DNA of 6,036 nt from Bacillota bacterium. Lineage in GTDB: Bacteria > Bacillota > Clostridia > Christensenellales > Aristaeellaceae. Location of the stretch: contig JAEZTD010000374.1 of the NCBI GenBank assembly GCA_023443705.1, positions 1 to 6,036 of the forward strand, written 5' to 3'. Each line of letters opens with the position of its first letter. The first letter of the stretch is position 1. The position numbers and the translations under genes are program-made. Under the pieces are notes generated by a model, which saw only the letters and a list, made by a program, of their open reading frames with translations, was not told where the DNA came from and made no database searches. Below, piece after piece: positions 1 to 5,358 of the stretch.

Positions 1-160
1 ACAGTACAGTATAGGAAGCGTTGTCCAGAACTTTTGTAAGAACAACAGCACCGACAATCAGGATGACGGCGGAGATGGCGAGTGCCATTTTTCTTCCGTT
101 GCTCATCTTCTGAAAGTAAGCGCTGAGATTCTTTGTGAGTCCTGAAATCGATACGTCCAT
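1..160 (-). CDS. fliF: Flagellar MS-ring protein FliF, N-terminal fragment
   Basis: The gene starts with ATG at 160 and runs off the left edge, so only the first 53 codons are visible. The translation begins MDVSISGLTKNLSAYF and has a short amphipathic N-terminus. A hydrophobic segment follows at about residues 25-42 (key stretch LAISAVILIVGAVVL), then the sequence LDNASYTVL. This fits the start of FliF: a cytoplasmic tail, the first transmembrane helix, and the stretch that leads into the ring-building domain, where the family usually reads YxxLYSGL. FliF forms the membrane MS ring on which the flagellar basal body and export gate assemble. A GAGGGG ribosome binding site lies just upstream of the start. 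The gene follows fliE by 47 bp in the same direction, as in the Bacillus-type fla/che operon. The identification rests mostly on position plus this N-terminal pattern, because the diagnostic domains are outside the window. Confidence 0.88.
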   Translation of the reverse strand, partial: MDVSISGLTKNLSAYFQKMSNGRKMALAISAVILIVGAVVLTKVLDNASYTVL

Positions 161-207
161 GCTGCCCCTCTACATCTCAAGAATAGCCATCGGCGGCCCG
201 CTTTCGC

Positions 208-510
208 CTAGAGGGTAATGCGCATTATTTCGTTGTAGGCGTCCAGCGCCTTGTTGCGCACCGTCACCATCGTCTGGACGGCCAAATCGGCCTTGGCGGC
301 ATTGATGGTGATTGAATGCAGCGCGTCGGTGTTGCCGGTGGCGAGTTTGATCACGTCGTCCCGGACAGTCGACTGTGTATCTGCGATCTGGGAGACCGAA
401 TTCTTAAGCATATTCTCAAAGGATACCGCGCCGGTGGATAGCGGCGAAGTGCGCTCGACACCCGGCACGCTGCCGGTGATTTGCGCAAAGCGAATGGGAT
501 CAATCGTCAT
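208..510 (-). CDS. fliE: Flagellar hook-basal body complex protein FliE
   Basis: This 100-residue protein is the usual length for FliE, the small adaptor that joins the MS ring to the proximal rod and is among the first rod-type proteins exported. The family signature is the C-terminal helix. Here it reads VRNKALDAYNEIMRITL, a close match to the conserved RNKxxxAYxEIMRM ending. A central helix with ENMLKNSVSQIADTQ (about residues 32-46) precedes it. A GAGGTG ribosome binding site precedes the ATG. The gene sits 21 bp after flgC and 47 bp before fliF with no promoter or terminator between them, so it is almost certainly part of the same transcript. There are no transmembrane segments or signal peptide, as expected for a substrate of the flagellar type III export system. 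Confidence 0.96.
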   Translation of the reverse strand: MTIDPIRFAQITGSVPGVERTSPLSTGAVSFENMLKNSVSQIADTQSTVRDDVIKLATGNTDALHSITINAAKADLAVQTMVTVRNKALDAYNEIMRITL

Positions 511-531
511 GCCGACACCTCGGTTCTGCCG

Positions 532-969
532 TTATTTTCCGATCTCCAGAGCCCTTGAGGCCATGTCCTTCATGGCGTTGAAGGCGGTAATATTGGCCTC
601 GTAGTGTCTGGAGGCGCTCATCATGTCCACCATTTCCTCGGTGGTGTCCACGTTGGGGAATTCGACGTAGCCGTCCTCGTTGGCATCGGGGTGGCTGGGG
701 TCGTACTCCACCTTGAAGTCGTCGTTGTCGTCCGCGACTTCCGTGACGCGCACGCCGCCGGGCGCACTGCCCGATGCGCTGCGAAGCGCCTGAGCGAAGG
801 TGCCCGTGGAACCTATCTCAGAAAGAAGCACCAGTTTGCGCCGGTAAGCGCCGCCTTCCTCGGTGCGCGTGGTATCGGCGTTGGCTAGGTTCTGGGCCAC
901 GATCTCCATCCGGTACTTCTGCGCTGTCAGGCCGGAGCCGCTGATGTTCAGGGAATCAAGAAAGCCCAT
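532..969 (-). CDS. flgC: Flagellar basal-body rod protein FlgC
   Basis: FlgC is a proximal rod subunit of the flagellar basal body. The 145-residue length is typical. The N-terminal rod/hook signature is clear at about residues 9-35 (ISGSGLTAQKYRMEIVAQNL followed by ANADTT). The C-terminal helix carries the equally typical SRHYEANITAFNAMKDMASR and ends RALEIGK. These two terminal helices pack as the coiled core shared by rod, hook and hook-associated proteins. The middle section (about 50-105) is acidic and variable, with DDNDDFKVEYDPSHPDANEDGYVEFPN, printed here in two parts: DDNDDFKVEYD and PSHPDANEDGYVEFPN. The gene begins 2 bp after the flgB stop codon, with its AGAGGGG ribosome binding site overlapping the end of flgB, which indicates translational coupling. 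Confidence 0.97.
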   Translation of the reverse strand: MGFLDSLNISGSGLTAQKYRMEIVAQNLANADTTRTEEGGAYRRKLVLLSEIGSTGTFAQALRSASGSAPGGVRVTEVADDNDDFKVEYDPSHPDANEDGYVEFPNVDTTEEMVDMMSASRHYEANITAFNAMKDMASRALEIGK

Positions 970-971
970 CG

Positions 972-1361
972 CTAACCACGCCCCTCTGTCACGACGTATT
1001 TCATCCGGCTGATCTGGGAGGACATTGAGTTGACGAGGTAGTTGTACTCGATCAGCGCCCTGACCATTTCGACGCTCTCCTTGTCCTGATCGACGTTGTT
1101 GCCGTCCTCACGGGCGGTGGTGCCCTCCTGGCGGACGACCTGCGGCTGCGTCCGGTCCAACGCATTCAGAATGGAATGGTCACTTTTGCCATCCCCAGAC
1201 AGGCGCCGTTCCAGCAACGATTCGAACTCAAGAGATTTGCTCTTGTAACCGGGCGTCGCCGCATTGGCGAGGTTTCCGGCGATCACCTGCTGCCTCATCC
1301 ATACGGCATCCAGCTTCTTTTCGAGAAGCTCCATGCTGGCGTTGTTCAGAAAATCGCTCAT
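972..1361 (-). CDS. flgB: Flagellar basal-body rod protein FlgB
   Basis: FlgB is a proximal rod protein of the flagellar basal body. I place the start at the ATG at 1361 (MSDFLNNASMELLEKKLDAV), giving 129 residues, the normal family length. A GGAGAGGGG ribosome binding site lies 6 bases upstream. The frame stays open for another 39 codons to 1478, but that extension contains the predicted promoter and the leader, and its translation does not resemble FlgB. The rod signature is NLANAATPGYKSKSLEFESL at about residues 30-49, including the ANxxTPGY motif. The C-terminus has NNVDQDKESVEMVRALIEYN (from about residue 87), then a helix ending ISRMKYVVTEGRG. This is the first gene of the visible flagellar operon, followed after 2 bp by flgC. 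As the promoter-proximal gene its expression should reflect control of the whole operon. Confidence 0.95.
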   Translation of the reverse strand: MSDFLNNASMELLEKKLDAVWMRQQVIAGNLANAATPGYKSKSLEFESLLERRLSGDGKSDHSILNALDRTQPQVVRQEGTTAREDGNNVDQDKESVEMVRALIEYNYLVNSMSSQISRMKYVVTEGRG

Positions 1362-1401
1362 GTCGTACCCCTCTCCGCACAAGTCGACGGGAAACACCGG
1401 C

Positions 1402-1433
1402 TGTGGATAACCTGTGTCGAAACCTGTGGATAA
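1402..1433 (-). promoter_or_regulatory. Two perfect DnaA-box sequences in the flgB leader
   Basis: Two copies of TTATCCACA, the strict DnaA-box consensus, lie on the minus strand at 1425-1433 and 1402-1410. They have the same orientation and are 23 bp apart start to start. Both are followed by G bases, giving TTATCCACAGG and TTATCCACAGC. The first box begins about 11 bases after the predicted transcription start and the second about 34 bases after it. The base match is directly visible. Binding of DnaA and any effect on the operon are inferences. Confidence 0.6.
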
Positions 1434-1450
1434 TTGTGGCCCGCTAGTTA

Positions 1451-1478
1451 AGTATACTGGAATCCGACCAACTGTCAA
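1451..1478 (-). promoter_or_regulatory. Sigma-A/sigma-70-type promoter for the flgB operon
   Basis: Read on the minus strand there is a perfect -35 hexamer TTGACA (1473-1478), a 16-bp spacer, and TATACT (1451-1456), which differs from the -10 consensus by one base. The expected start of transcription is near 1444, leaving a leader of about 83 bases before the flgB ATG. A housekeeping promoter agrees with early flagellar genes being transcribed before sigma-D-dependent late genes. The start site itself is inferred. Confidence 0.85.
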
Positions 1479-1518
1479 TAGATTTTTTGCCAGATTACGA
1501 CAATTCTCATTTTTTCAC

Positions 1519-1545
1519 TAAACTTTCGCGCCCAACCGTCGAAAT
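1519..1545 (+). promoter_or_regulatory. Possible upstream sigma-D-type promoter (weaker)
   Basis: TAAA at 1519-1522 is followed by exactly 15 bases and then GTCGAAAT at 1538-1545. Against the sigma-D/sigma-28 pattern TAAA-N15-GCCGATAT, the -35 part is perfect and the -10 part matches at 6 of 8 positions. It lies 89 bp upstream of the stronger copy in front of the chemoreceptor gene. A transcript from here would start near 1552 and have a leader of about 180 bases. The weaker -10 makes this uncertain. Confidence 0.4.
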
Positions 1546-1607
1546 ATAGCTAGATTTTTTAGAATTCGGTGCATCCAATCATATTTTGTAACCGGCTGAT
1601 CTTGCGC

Positions 1608-1634
1608 TAACAAGAAATCGGATACTGCCGATAT
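1608..1634 (+). promoter_or_regulatory. Sigma-D/sigma-28-type promoter for the chemoreceptor gene
   Basis: TAAC (1608-1611), a 15-base spacer and a perfect GCCGATAT (1627-1634) match the flagellar/chemotaxis sigma factor consensus TAAA-N15-GCCGATAT, with one mismatch in the -35. Transcription should start near 1641. This class of promoter commonly drives methyl-accepting chemotaxis genes in Bacillota. The -10 element is part of a small inverted repeat (ATCGG 1617-1621 with CCGAT 1628-1632), which could be incidental. Confidence 0.85.
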
Positions 1635-1657
1635 AGTAATTAAGCAGCACTCGCGAC

Positions 1658-1695
1658 AGAAACCGGCACGGTTTGGAAGTGCCGGTTTCTTTTCT
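1658..1695 (+). terminator. Terminator-like hairpin in the chemoreceptor leader
   Basis: AGAAACCGGCAC (1658-1669) and GTGCCGGTTTCT (1679-1690) form a perfect 12-bp stem around a 9-base loop. The sequence after the stem is pyrimidine-rich (TTTCTT), and a T-rich run spans the stem base. It lies between the predicted sigma-D start near 1641 and the coding start at 1733, so it is in the 5' leader of the chemoreceptor mRNA. It could act as an attenuator, a terminator for a short leader RNA, or an mRNA-stabilising stem. The T-run is interrupted, so its termination strength is uncertain. On the minus strand the stem has no useful T-run. Confidence 0.55.
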
Positions 1696-1732
1696 TATCG
1701 CGGGAAAAAGGATACAGGAGGACTTCGGAAAA

Positions 1733-3715
1733 TTGAAAACCATGAAACTTTCTTCCAAACTGATGTTCGCAATTACTGCGGTCGTTGCCATCCTTCTAAT
1801 CGCGGCGTTTGGCTTCCTCTATCTGGACGGACAGCAGCGCGACCTGAAGAATGCGCAGTTCAGCGCCGAGGCGCTCGCAAGGCAGAGCGGCGCTCAGATT
1901 GAAAACCGGCTGCTTCCTGCGCTGCACGCAACCCGGGCGCTAGCCGCCGCGCTGGGGGGATTTCAGGATTATCCGGTGGAAGTGCGCCGCGGTGTCGCCA
2001 ACTCGATGATTAAAAAGCTGACGGAAGACAGCCGTGACATCCTTGGCGCATGGGCTGTTTTTGAGCCCAACGCGCTGGACGGGCTGGACGCCCAGTACGT
2101 GGGCCAGCAGGGCCATGGGTTCGACGGCAGCTTCGATTCCTACTGGGTATGGGAAAACGGCGCCGTGACACAGGTCATGATCGCTGGGGAGTCGAGGCCC
2201 AACGACTACTATCAGATCGCCTTTGCCAGCGGAGAGGACACGGTGCTGGAGCCTTATGTGGATACGGATACCGGCAAAGCCATCACGATGACCTCTTTCG
2301 CCGTCCCGATCCGGGACAATAAAGGCGCCGTAGTGGGTGTGGCCGGCGTGGATCTTTCATTGGAACAGCTGGGTGCGCTGAAGTCTGATAAGGGCGATTA
2401 CGAAACGGCGGGTTTTGCGCTCTTGTCCAACGCGGGCACGTTCCTCGTCCATCCCGACGCGGCGTTGATCGGCACGAACCTGGCCGAGGGCGCTCTCGGC
2501 CGGGGCGACGCCGAGAAGATGCTGCGGGCAATCAAGGACGGAGAGATCTTTGCTGTTGAAGGTGAAACCGCGCTCACCGGTGGCGTCCAGAGCCTGATCA
2601 CCTTTGTGCCCGTTCGTTTGGGCGATACCAGTACGCCCTGGTCGGTCGAGGTGGCGATCGCCGAGCGCGAGGTTATGGCCGAATCGACAAAGAGCGCGAT
2701 CGTGATGATCGCGGCGTTTGCGCTGACGATTCTCGCCATCTTCGCCGCCATTTGGATTTCGGTCAGGCGGATCATCAACCGGCGGCTGAGGCAGCTGGTT
2801 GAAATCGCCGGGCGGCAGGCGCAGGGCGACTTTTCCGAGGCGATCACGACCCCTTATGCTGACGAGCTGGGCATGCTCTTCCGCTCGCTGGGGGACGTCA
2901 ACGACAACATGAACGGCCTCCTGGCAAACCTGCGAAGCGCGGCCGAGCAGGTGGATTCGGGGTCCCGACAGATATCCGATTCCTCCGTCGCGCTGGCGCA
3001 GGGTGCGACCGAGCAGGCCAGCTCCATTGAAGAACTGACCGCTTCGATGGAGCAGATCTCCGCGCAGACCCAGGTCAACGCGGACAATGCGGCGGCGGCC
3101 AACCACCTGGCGGAGAAGGCAAAGGAAGACGCCGAGAGCGGCAATGGGCAGATGGAAAAACTGCTTGCCGCGATGGAAGACATCAACGCCTCCTCGAAGG
3201 GCATCTCCGGCATCATCAAGGTGATCGACGACATCGCGTTCCAGACCAACATTCTGTCGCTCAACGCCGCGGTGGAAGCCGCGCGGGCAGGCGAACACGG
3301 CAAGGGCTTCGCCGTGGTGGCGGAGGAGGTCCGGTCCCTCGCGGCCAAGTCCTCCCAGGCGGCGGGAGAGATCACCCGGCTGATTCAAGAATCAATCAGC
3401 AAAGTCTCAGCCGGCGGCAGGATCGCCGACGAGACCGCACGGGCGCTGAAAAACATCGTTGAAGAAGTCGAAGGCGCGGCGAAGCTGGTGGGCGGCATCT
3501 CCGTCGCGTCCAGCGAACAGGCGGCGGGCATCGCGCAAATCAATCAGGGCATCCTGCAGGTATCACAGGTGGTGCAGTCCAATTCCGCCACTTCCCAACA
3601 GACCGCCGCCGCCAGCGAGGAATTGACCGGCCAGGCCGAAAACCTGATGCGCCAGGCCGCCCAGTTCAAACTGCGAGAAGGCACGGAGGGCGCCAGGAGC
3701 GGTTTGCGCGCCTAG
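1733..3715 (+). CDS. Methyl-accepting chemotaxis protein with Cache sensor
   Basis: This is a transmembrane chemoreceptor that signals through CheA/CheW to the flagellar motor. I chose the TTG at 1733 (660 residues) because a perfect AGGAGG (1716-1721) lies 11 bases before it. The in-frame ATG at 1742 is 20 bases away, which is too far for that site, but it remains possible (657 residues). Using the TTG start, transmembrane helix 1 is at about 11-30 and a large extracellular double-Cache-type region is at about 35-320. That region carries NDYYQIA, LEPYVDTDTG and GVAGVDLSL. Transmembrane helix 2 is at about 321-344, HAMP at about 345-398, and the long signalling coiled coil at about 405-640. 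The highly conserved hairpin tip is at about 499-537 (FQTNILSLNAAVEAARAGE, then GKGFAVVAEEVRSLA). No C-terminal CheR-docking pentapeptide is seen. The ligand cannot be deduced: the amino-acid-binding RxWY motif of dCache_1 is not present in standard form. The gene is divergent from the flagellar operon. Confidence 0.95.
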   Translation: MKTMKLSSKLMFAITAVVAILLIAAFGFLYLDGQQRDLKNAQFSAEALARQSGAQIENRLLPALHATRALAAALGGFQDYPVEVRRGVANSMIKKLTEDSRDILGAWAVFEPNALDGLDAQYVGQQGHGFDGSFDSYWVWENGAVTQVMIAGESRPNDYYQIAFASGEDTVLEPYVDTDTGKAITMTSFAVPIRDNKGAVVGVAGVDLSLEQLGALKSDKGDYETAGFALLSNAGTFLVHPDAALIGTNLAEGALGRGDAEKMLRAIKDGEIFAVEGETALTGGVQSLITFVPVRLGDTSTPWSVEVAIAEREVMAESTKSAIVMIAAFALTILAIFAAIWISVRRIINRRLRQLVEIAGRQAQGDFSEAITTPYADELGMLFRSLGDVNDNMNGLLANLRSAAEQVDSGSRQISDSSVALAQGATEQASSIEELTASMEQISAQTQVNADNAAAANHLAEKAKEDAESGNGQMEKLLAAMEDINASSKGISGIIKVIDDIAFQTNILSLNAAVEAARAGEHGKGFAVVAEEVRSLAAKSSQAAGEITRLIQESISKVSAGGRIADETARALKNIVEEVEGAAKLVGGISVASSEQAAGIAQINQGILQVSQVVQSNSATSQQTAAASEELTGQAENLMRQAAQFKLREGTEGARSGLRA

Positions 3716-3805
3716 GCTTCGTGAATGATCCACAGGTGTTTCGGCGTGCCACCGAACCCCGCATCCCCTCGTTTTGCCGCGCCCCGGACGGTTTAAATAG
3801 GAAGT

Positions 3806-3838
3806 GCGCCGGATCCGGCGTGCGGCTCACGGAGCCGC
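3806..3838 (+). repeat. Two adjacent GC-rich hairpins upstream of the DUF1858 gene
   Basis: CGCCGGATCCGGCG (3807-3820) is a perfect 14-bp palindrome. It is followed at once by GCGGCTC-ACG-GAGCCGC (3822-3838), a 7-bp stem with a 3-base loop. Neither is followed by a T-run, so they are not standard terminators. They sit 30-60 bases before the start of the DUF1858 gene and could be an operator, an mRNA-processing or stabilising structure, or chance in GC-rich DNA. The rest of the 152-bp gap after the chemoreceptor shows no convincing promoter. Confidence 0.4.
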
Positions 3839-3867
3839 GGGGATAATTTGTGTGCGGGAGGCGCAGG

Positions 3868-4104
3868 ATGGAAGGGAAGATTGTCGATCTTGACAGGGCG
3901 GTGTACCAGCTTTGCGCCTCGGACCCCGCCATTGCGGGGATCCTTGCTGAAGCCGGGTTCCGGGAAGTGGTCAACCCGGGCATGCTGACCACCGCGGGCC
4001 GGTTCATGACCATTCCGAAGGGCGCGGCATTGAAGGGCATCGACATGGAGCGCGTGCGGCGGGTTTTCGCCGCCCACGGCTACGCTATAAAGGAGGGTTC
4101 CTGA
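3868..4104 (+). CDS. DUF1858 domain-containing small protein
   Basis: This 78-residue soluble protein is essentially one DUF1858 domain. The start is the ATG at 3868, six bases after GGGAGG (3856-3861); a GTG at 3850 is in frame but overlaps that ribosome binding site. Recognisable features are the opening IVDLDRAVYQLCASDPAIAG, the turn AGFREVVNPGMLTTAGRF (about 29-46) and MTIPKGAALKGIDMERV (about 47-63). It has a single cysteine (Cys16) and lacks the CxxC-like pair seen in many other DUF1858 proteins, so metal binding by this chain alone is unlikely. In Firmicutes this subtype is typically encoded just before a DUF438 protein, as here: its TGA overlaps the next ATG by one base. The biochemical function is unknown. 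The tight coupling suggests it partners with the DUF438-hemerythrin-PAS protein. Confidence 0.85.
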   Translation: MEGKIVDLDRAVYQLCASDPAIAGILAEAGFREVVNPGMLTTAGRFMTIPKGAALKGIDMERVRRVFAAHGYAIKEGS

Positions 4105-5297
4105 TGAGCGGGGAGATCAACAACCGGGCGTATCGGCAGAAGGTGCTCAAGGAACTGATCGAGCGCCTGCACGCGGGGGAAAGCGTGGACGAGGTCAAGG
4201 GGCGTTTCAGCGAGGTGTTTGACGGCGTTTCGGCGGAGGAGATCGCCCAAGCGGAACAGGCGTTGATCGCCGGCGGGCTGCCGGTGTCCGAAGTGCAGCG
4301 GCTGTGCGACGTTCACGCGGAAGTGTTCAAGGGCTCCATTGAGGAGATCCACGCCGCCGCGCCTCAGTACGCGCCGGGGCATCCTGCGGACACGCTCAAG
4401 CGCGAGAACCGCGCCATCGAATCGCTGGCGGGGGAGATTCGCCAGCAGCTTCTGATGCGGTCGCTGGGCGGTCCCGGTGCGAAGTTCGGGGAACTGCTGA
4501 AGCGCCTAAAAGAAATCGACCGCCACTACCTCAAGAAGGAGAACTTCTTCTTCCCCTACATGGAGAAGTACGGCATCACAGCGCCGCCCAAGGTGATGTG
4601 GGGCGTGGACGACGAGATCCGCGCGGAGATCAAGGCGGTGCTGGAGCTTTACGACACGGCGGAAGGCGCGCCGCGTGAAAAAATTGAGGCGCTTCTGGGC
4701 AGGATACAGGAGATGGTCTTCAAGGAAGAGAACATCATGCTGCCGATGCTCCTTGAAAACCTGACGCTGGACGAATGGAAGCGCATTGCGGAAGAAGAAG
4801 GGGAGTTCGGCTACTGTCTGATCGATCCGCCGCCCGCATGGTCGCCGGCGAAAGGCGAGAATTTGACCGAAAGTGAACCGCAGGCAGCGGCGGGCGAGGT
4901 TCGTCTGCCCACCGGCGTTCTCAGGGTGGAGGAACTGACCCGGGTTCTGGACGCGCTGCCGGTGGACATCACCTTTGTTGGTGCGGACGATACCGTGCGC
5001 TACTTCTCTCAGGGCGCCGAGCGCGTATTTCCGCGGACGAAGGCGGTCATCGGCCGCAAGGTGTCCAACTGCCACCCGCCCGCCAGCGTCCACATCGTGG
5101 AAAAGCTGGTGGAGGATTTCAAAGCCGGGCGCAAGGACAGCGAGGACTTCTGGATCCATATGGGCGAAAAGTACGTGCTCATCCGGTACTTTGCCGTCCG
5201 GAGCGAGGGAGGGGTGTATTTGGGCGTATTGGAAGTGACCCAGGACATACGCCCCATTCAGGCCGTCACCGGCGAAAAGAGGCTGGTTTCGGAATGA
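4104..5297 (+). CDS. DUF438, hemerythrin-like and PAS domain protein
   Basis: This 397-residue cytoplasmic protein has three parts. DUF438 is at about 8-80 (KVLKELIERLHAGESVDEVK, then VQRLCDVHAEVFKGSIEEIH). A hemerythrin-like four-helix bundle is at about 90-232. Candidate diiron ligands there include His93 in PGHPADTLKRENRAI, His141 and Glu146 in DRHYLKKENFFFPYMEK, and acidic residues near 208-209 in KEENIMLPM. A PAS-like domain is at about 278-385 and contains the family-typical SNCHPPASVHIVEKL (about 321-335). The bundle may bind a diiron centre that meets O2, NO or a related oxidant, and the PAS domain may sense or relay the signal; both roles are inferred from the families. There is no kinase, cyclase or DNA-binding output domain, so output is probably through a partner. 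AGGAGG at 4091-4096, inside the end of the DUF1858 gene, gives 7-base spacing. It is followed after 61 bp by the ferredoxin gene. Confidence 0.92.
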   Translation: MSGEINNRAYRQKVLKELIERLHAGESVDEVKGRFSEVFDGVSAEEIAQAEQALIAGGLPVSEVQRLCDVHAEVFKGSIEEIHAAAPQYAPGHPADTLKRENRAIESLAGEIRQQLLMRSLGGPGAKFGELLKRLKEIDRHYLKKENFFFPYMEKYGITAPPKVMWGVDDEIRAEIKAVLELYDTAEGAPREKIEALLGRIQEMVFKEENIMLPMLLENLTLDEWKRIAEEEGEFGYCLIDPPPAWSPAKGENLTESEPQAAAGEVRLPTGVLRVEELTRVLDALPVDITFVGADDTVRYFSQGAERVFPRTKAVIGRKVSNCHPPASVHIVEKLVEDFKAGRKDSEDFWIHMGEKYVLIRYFAVRSEGGVYLGVLEVTQDIRPIQAVTGEKRLVSE

Positions 5298-5358
5298 CGC
5301 GGGAGCTACCGGCTCTGTCCGGCGGGCGGACGGAAGGGAAAAAGAGGGAGGGGCGACC

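Larger units (their letters stand above)
1362..1732. other. Divergent intergenic region between flgB and the chemoreceptor gene
   Basis: This 371-bp region contains no gene that I can support. It is AT-richer than its surroundings, especially 1480-1640. It holds the flgB leader with two DnaA boxes, the sigma-A-type promoter on the minus strand, one strong and one weak sigma-D-type promoter on the plus strand, and the leader hairpin before the chemoreceptor. The layout separates an early-class (housekeeping) flagellar promoter from a late-class (sigma-D) chemotaxis promoter. Confidence 0.8.

Noticed and set aside
1362..1478. N-terminal extension of FlgB by 39 residues to an in-frame ATG at 1478
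   Set aside because: It overlaps the predicted promoter and leader, lacks FlgB-like sequence, and the ATG at 1361 has a strong ribosome binding site and gives normal family length.
1632..1637. Sigma-A -10 element TATAGT before the chemoreceptor
   Set aside because: No -35-like hexamer lies 16-18 bp upstream, and the overlapping sigma-D pattern with a perfect GCCGATAT explains the sequence better.
1402..1640. Chromosomal replication origin (DnaA boxes next to AT-rich DNA)
   Set aside because: Only two boxes are present, there is no dnaA, dnaN or other origin-linked gene nearby, and the AT-rich stretch is explained by promoters.
2482..2501. Inverted repeat GGCCGAG/CTCGGCC inside the chemoreceptor gene
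   Set aside because: A 7-bp stem is expected occasionally in GC-rich coding DNA, and nothing else supports a function.
2357..3388. Long minus-strand open frame (343 codons) inside the chemoreceptor gene
   Set aside because: It lies wholly antisense to the well-supported chemoreceptor, its translation is rich in Arg, Gly and His without recognisable domains, and it is typical of GC-rich antisense frames.
3774..3799. Promoter TTGCCG ... TAAATA before the DUF1858 gene
   Set aside because: The spacer would be about 14 bp, too short for a sigma-A promoter, and both hexamers are poor matches.
5317..5331. Small hairpin GTCCG-GCGGG-CGGAC between the DUF438 and ferredoxin genes
   Set aside because: The stem is only 5 bp in GC-rich DNA with no T-run, so it is likely chance and not a terminator.
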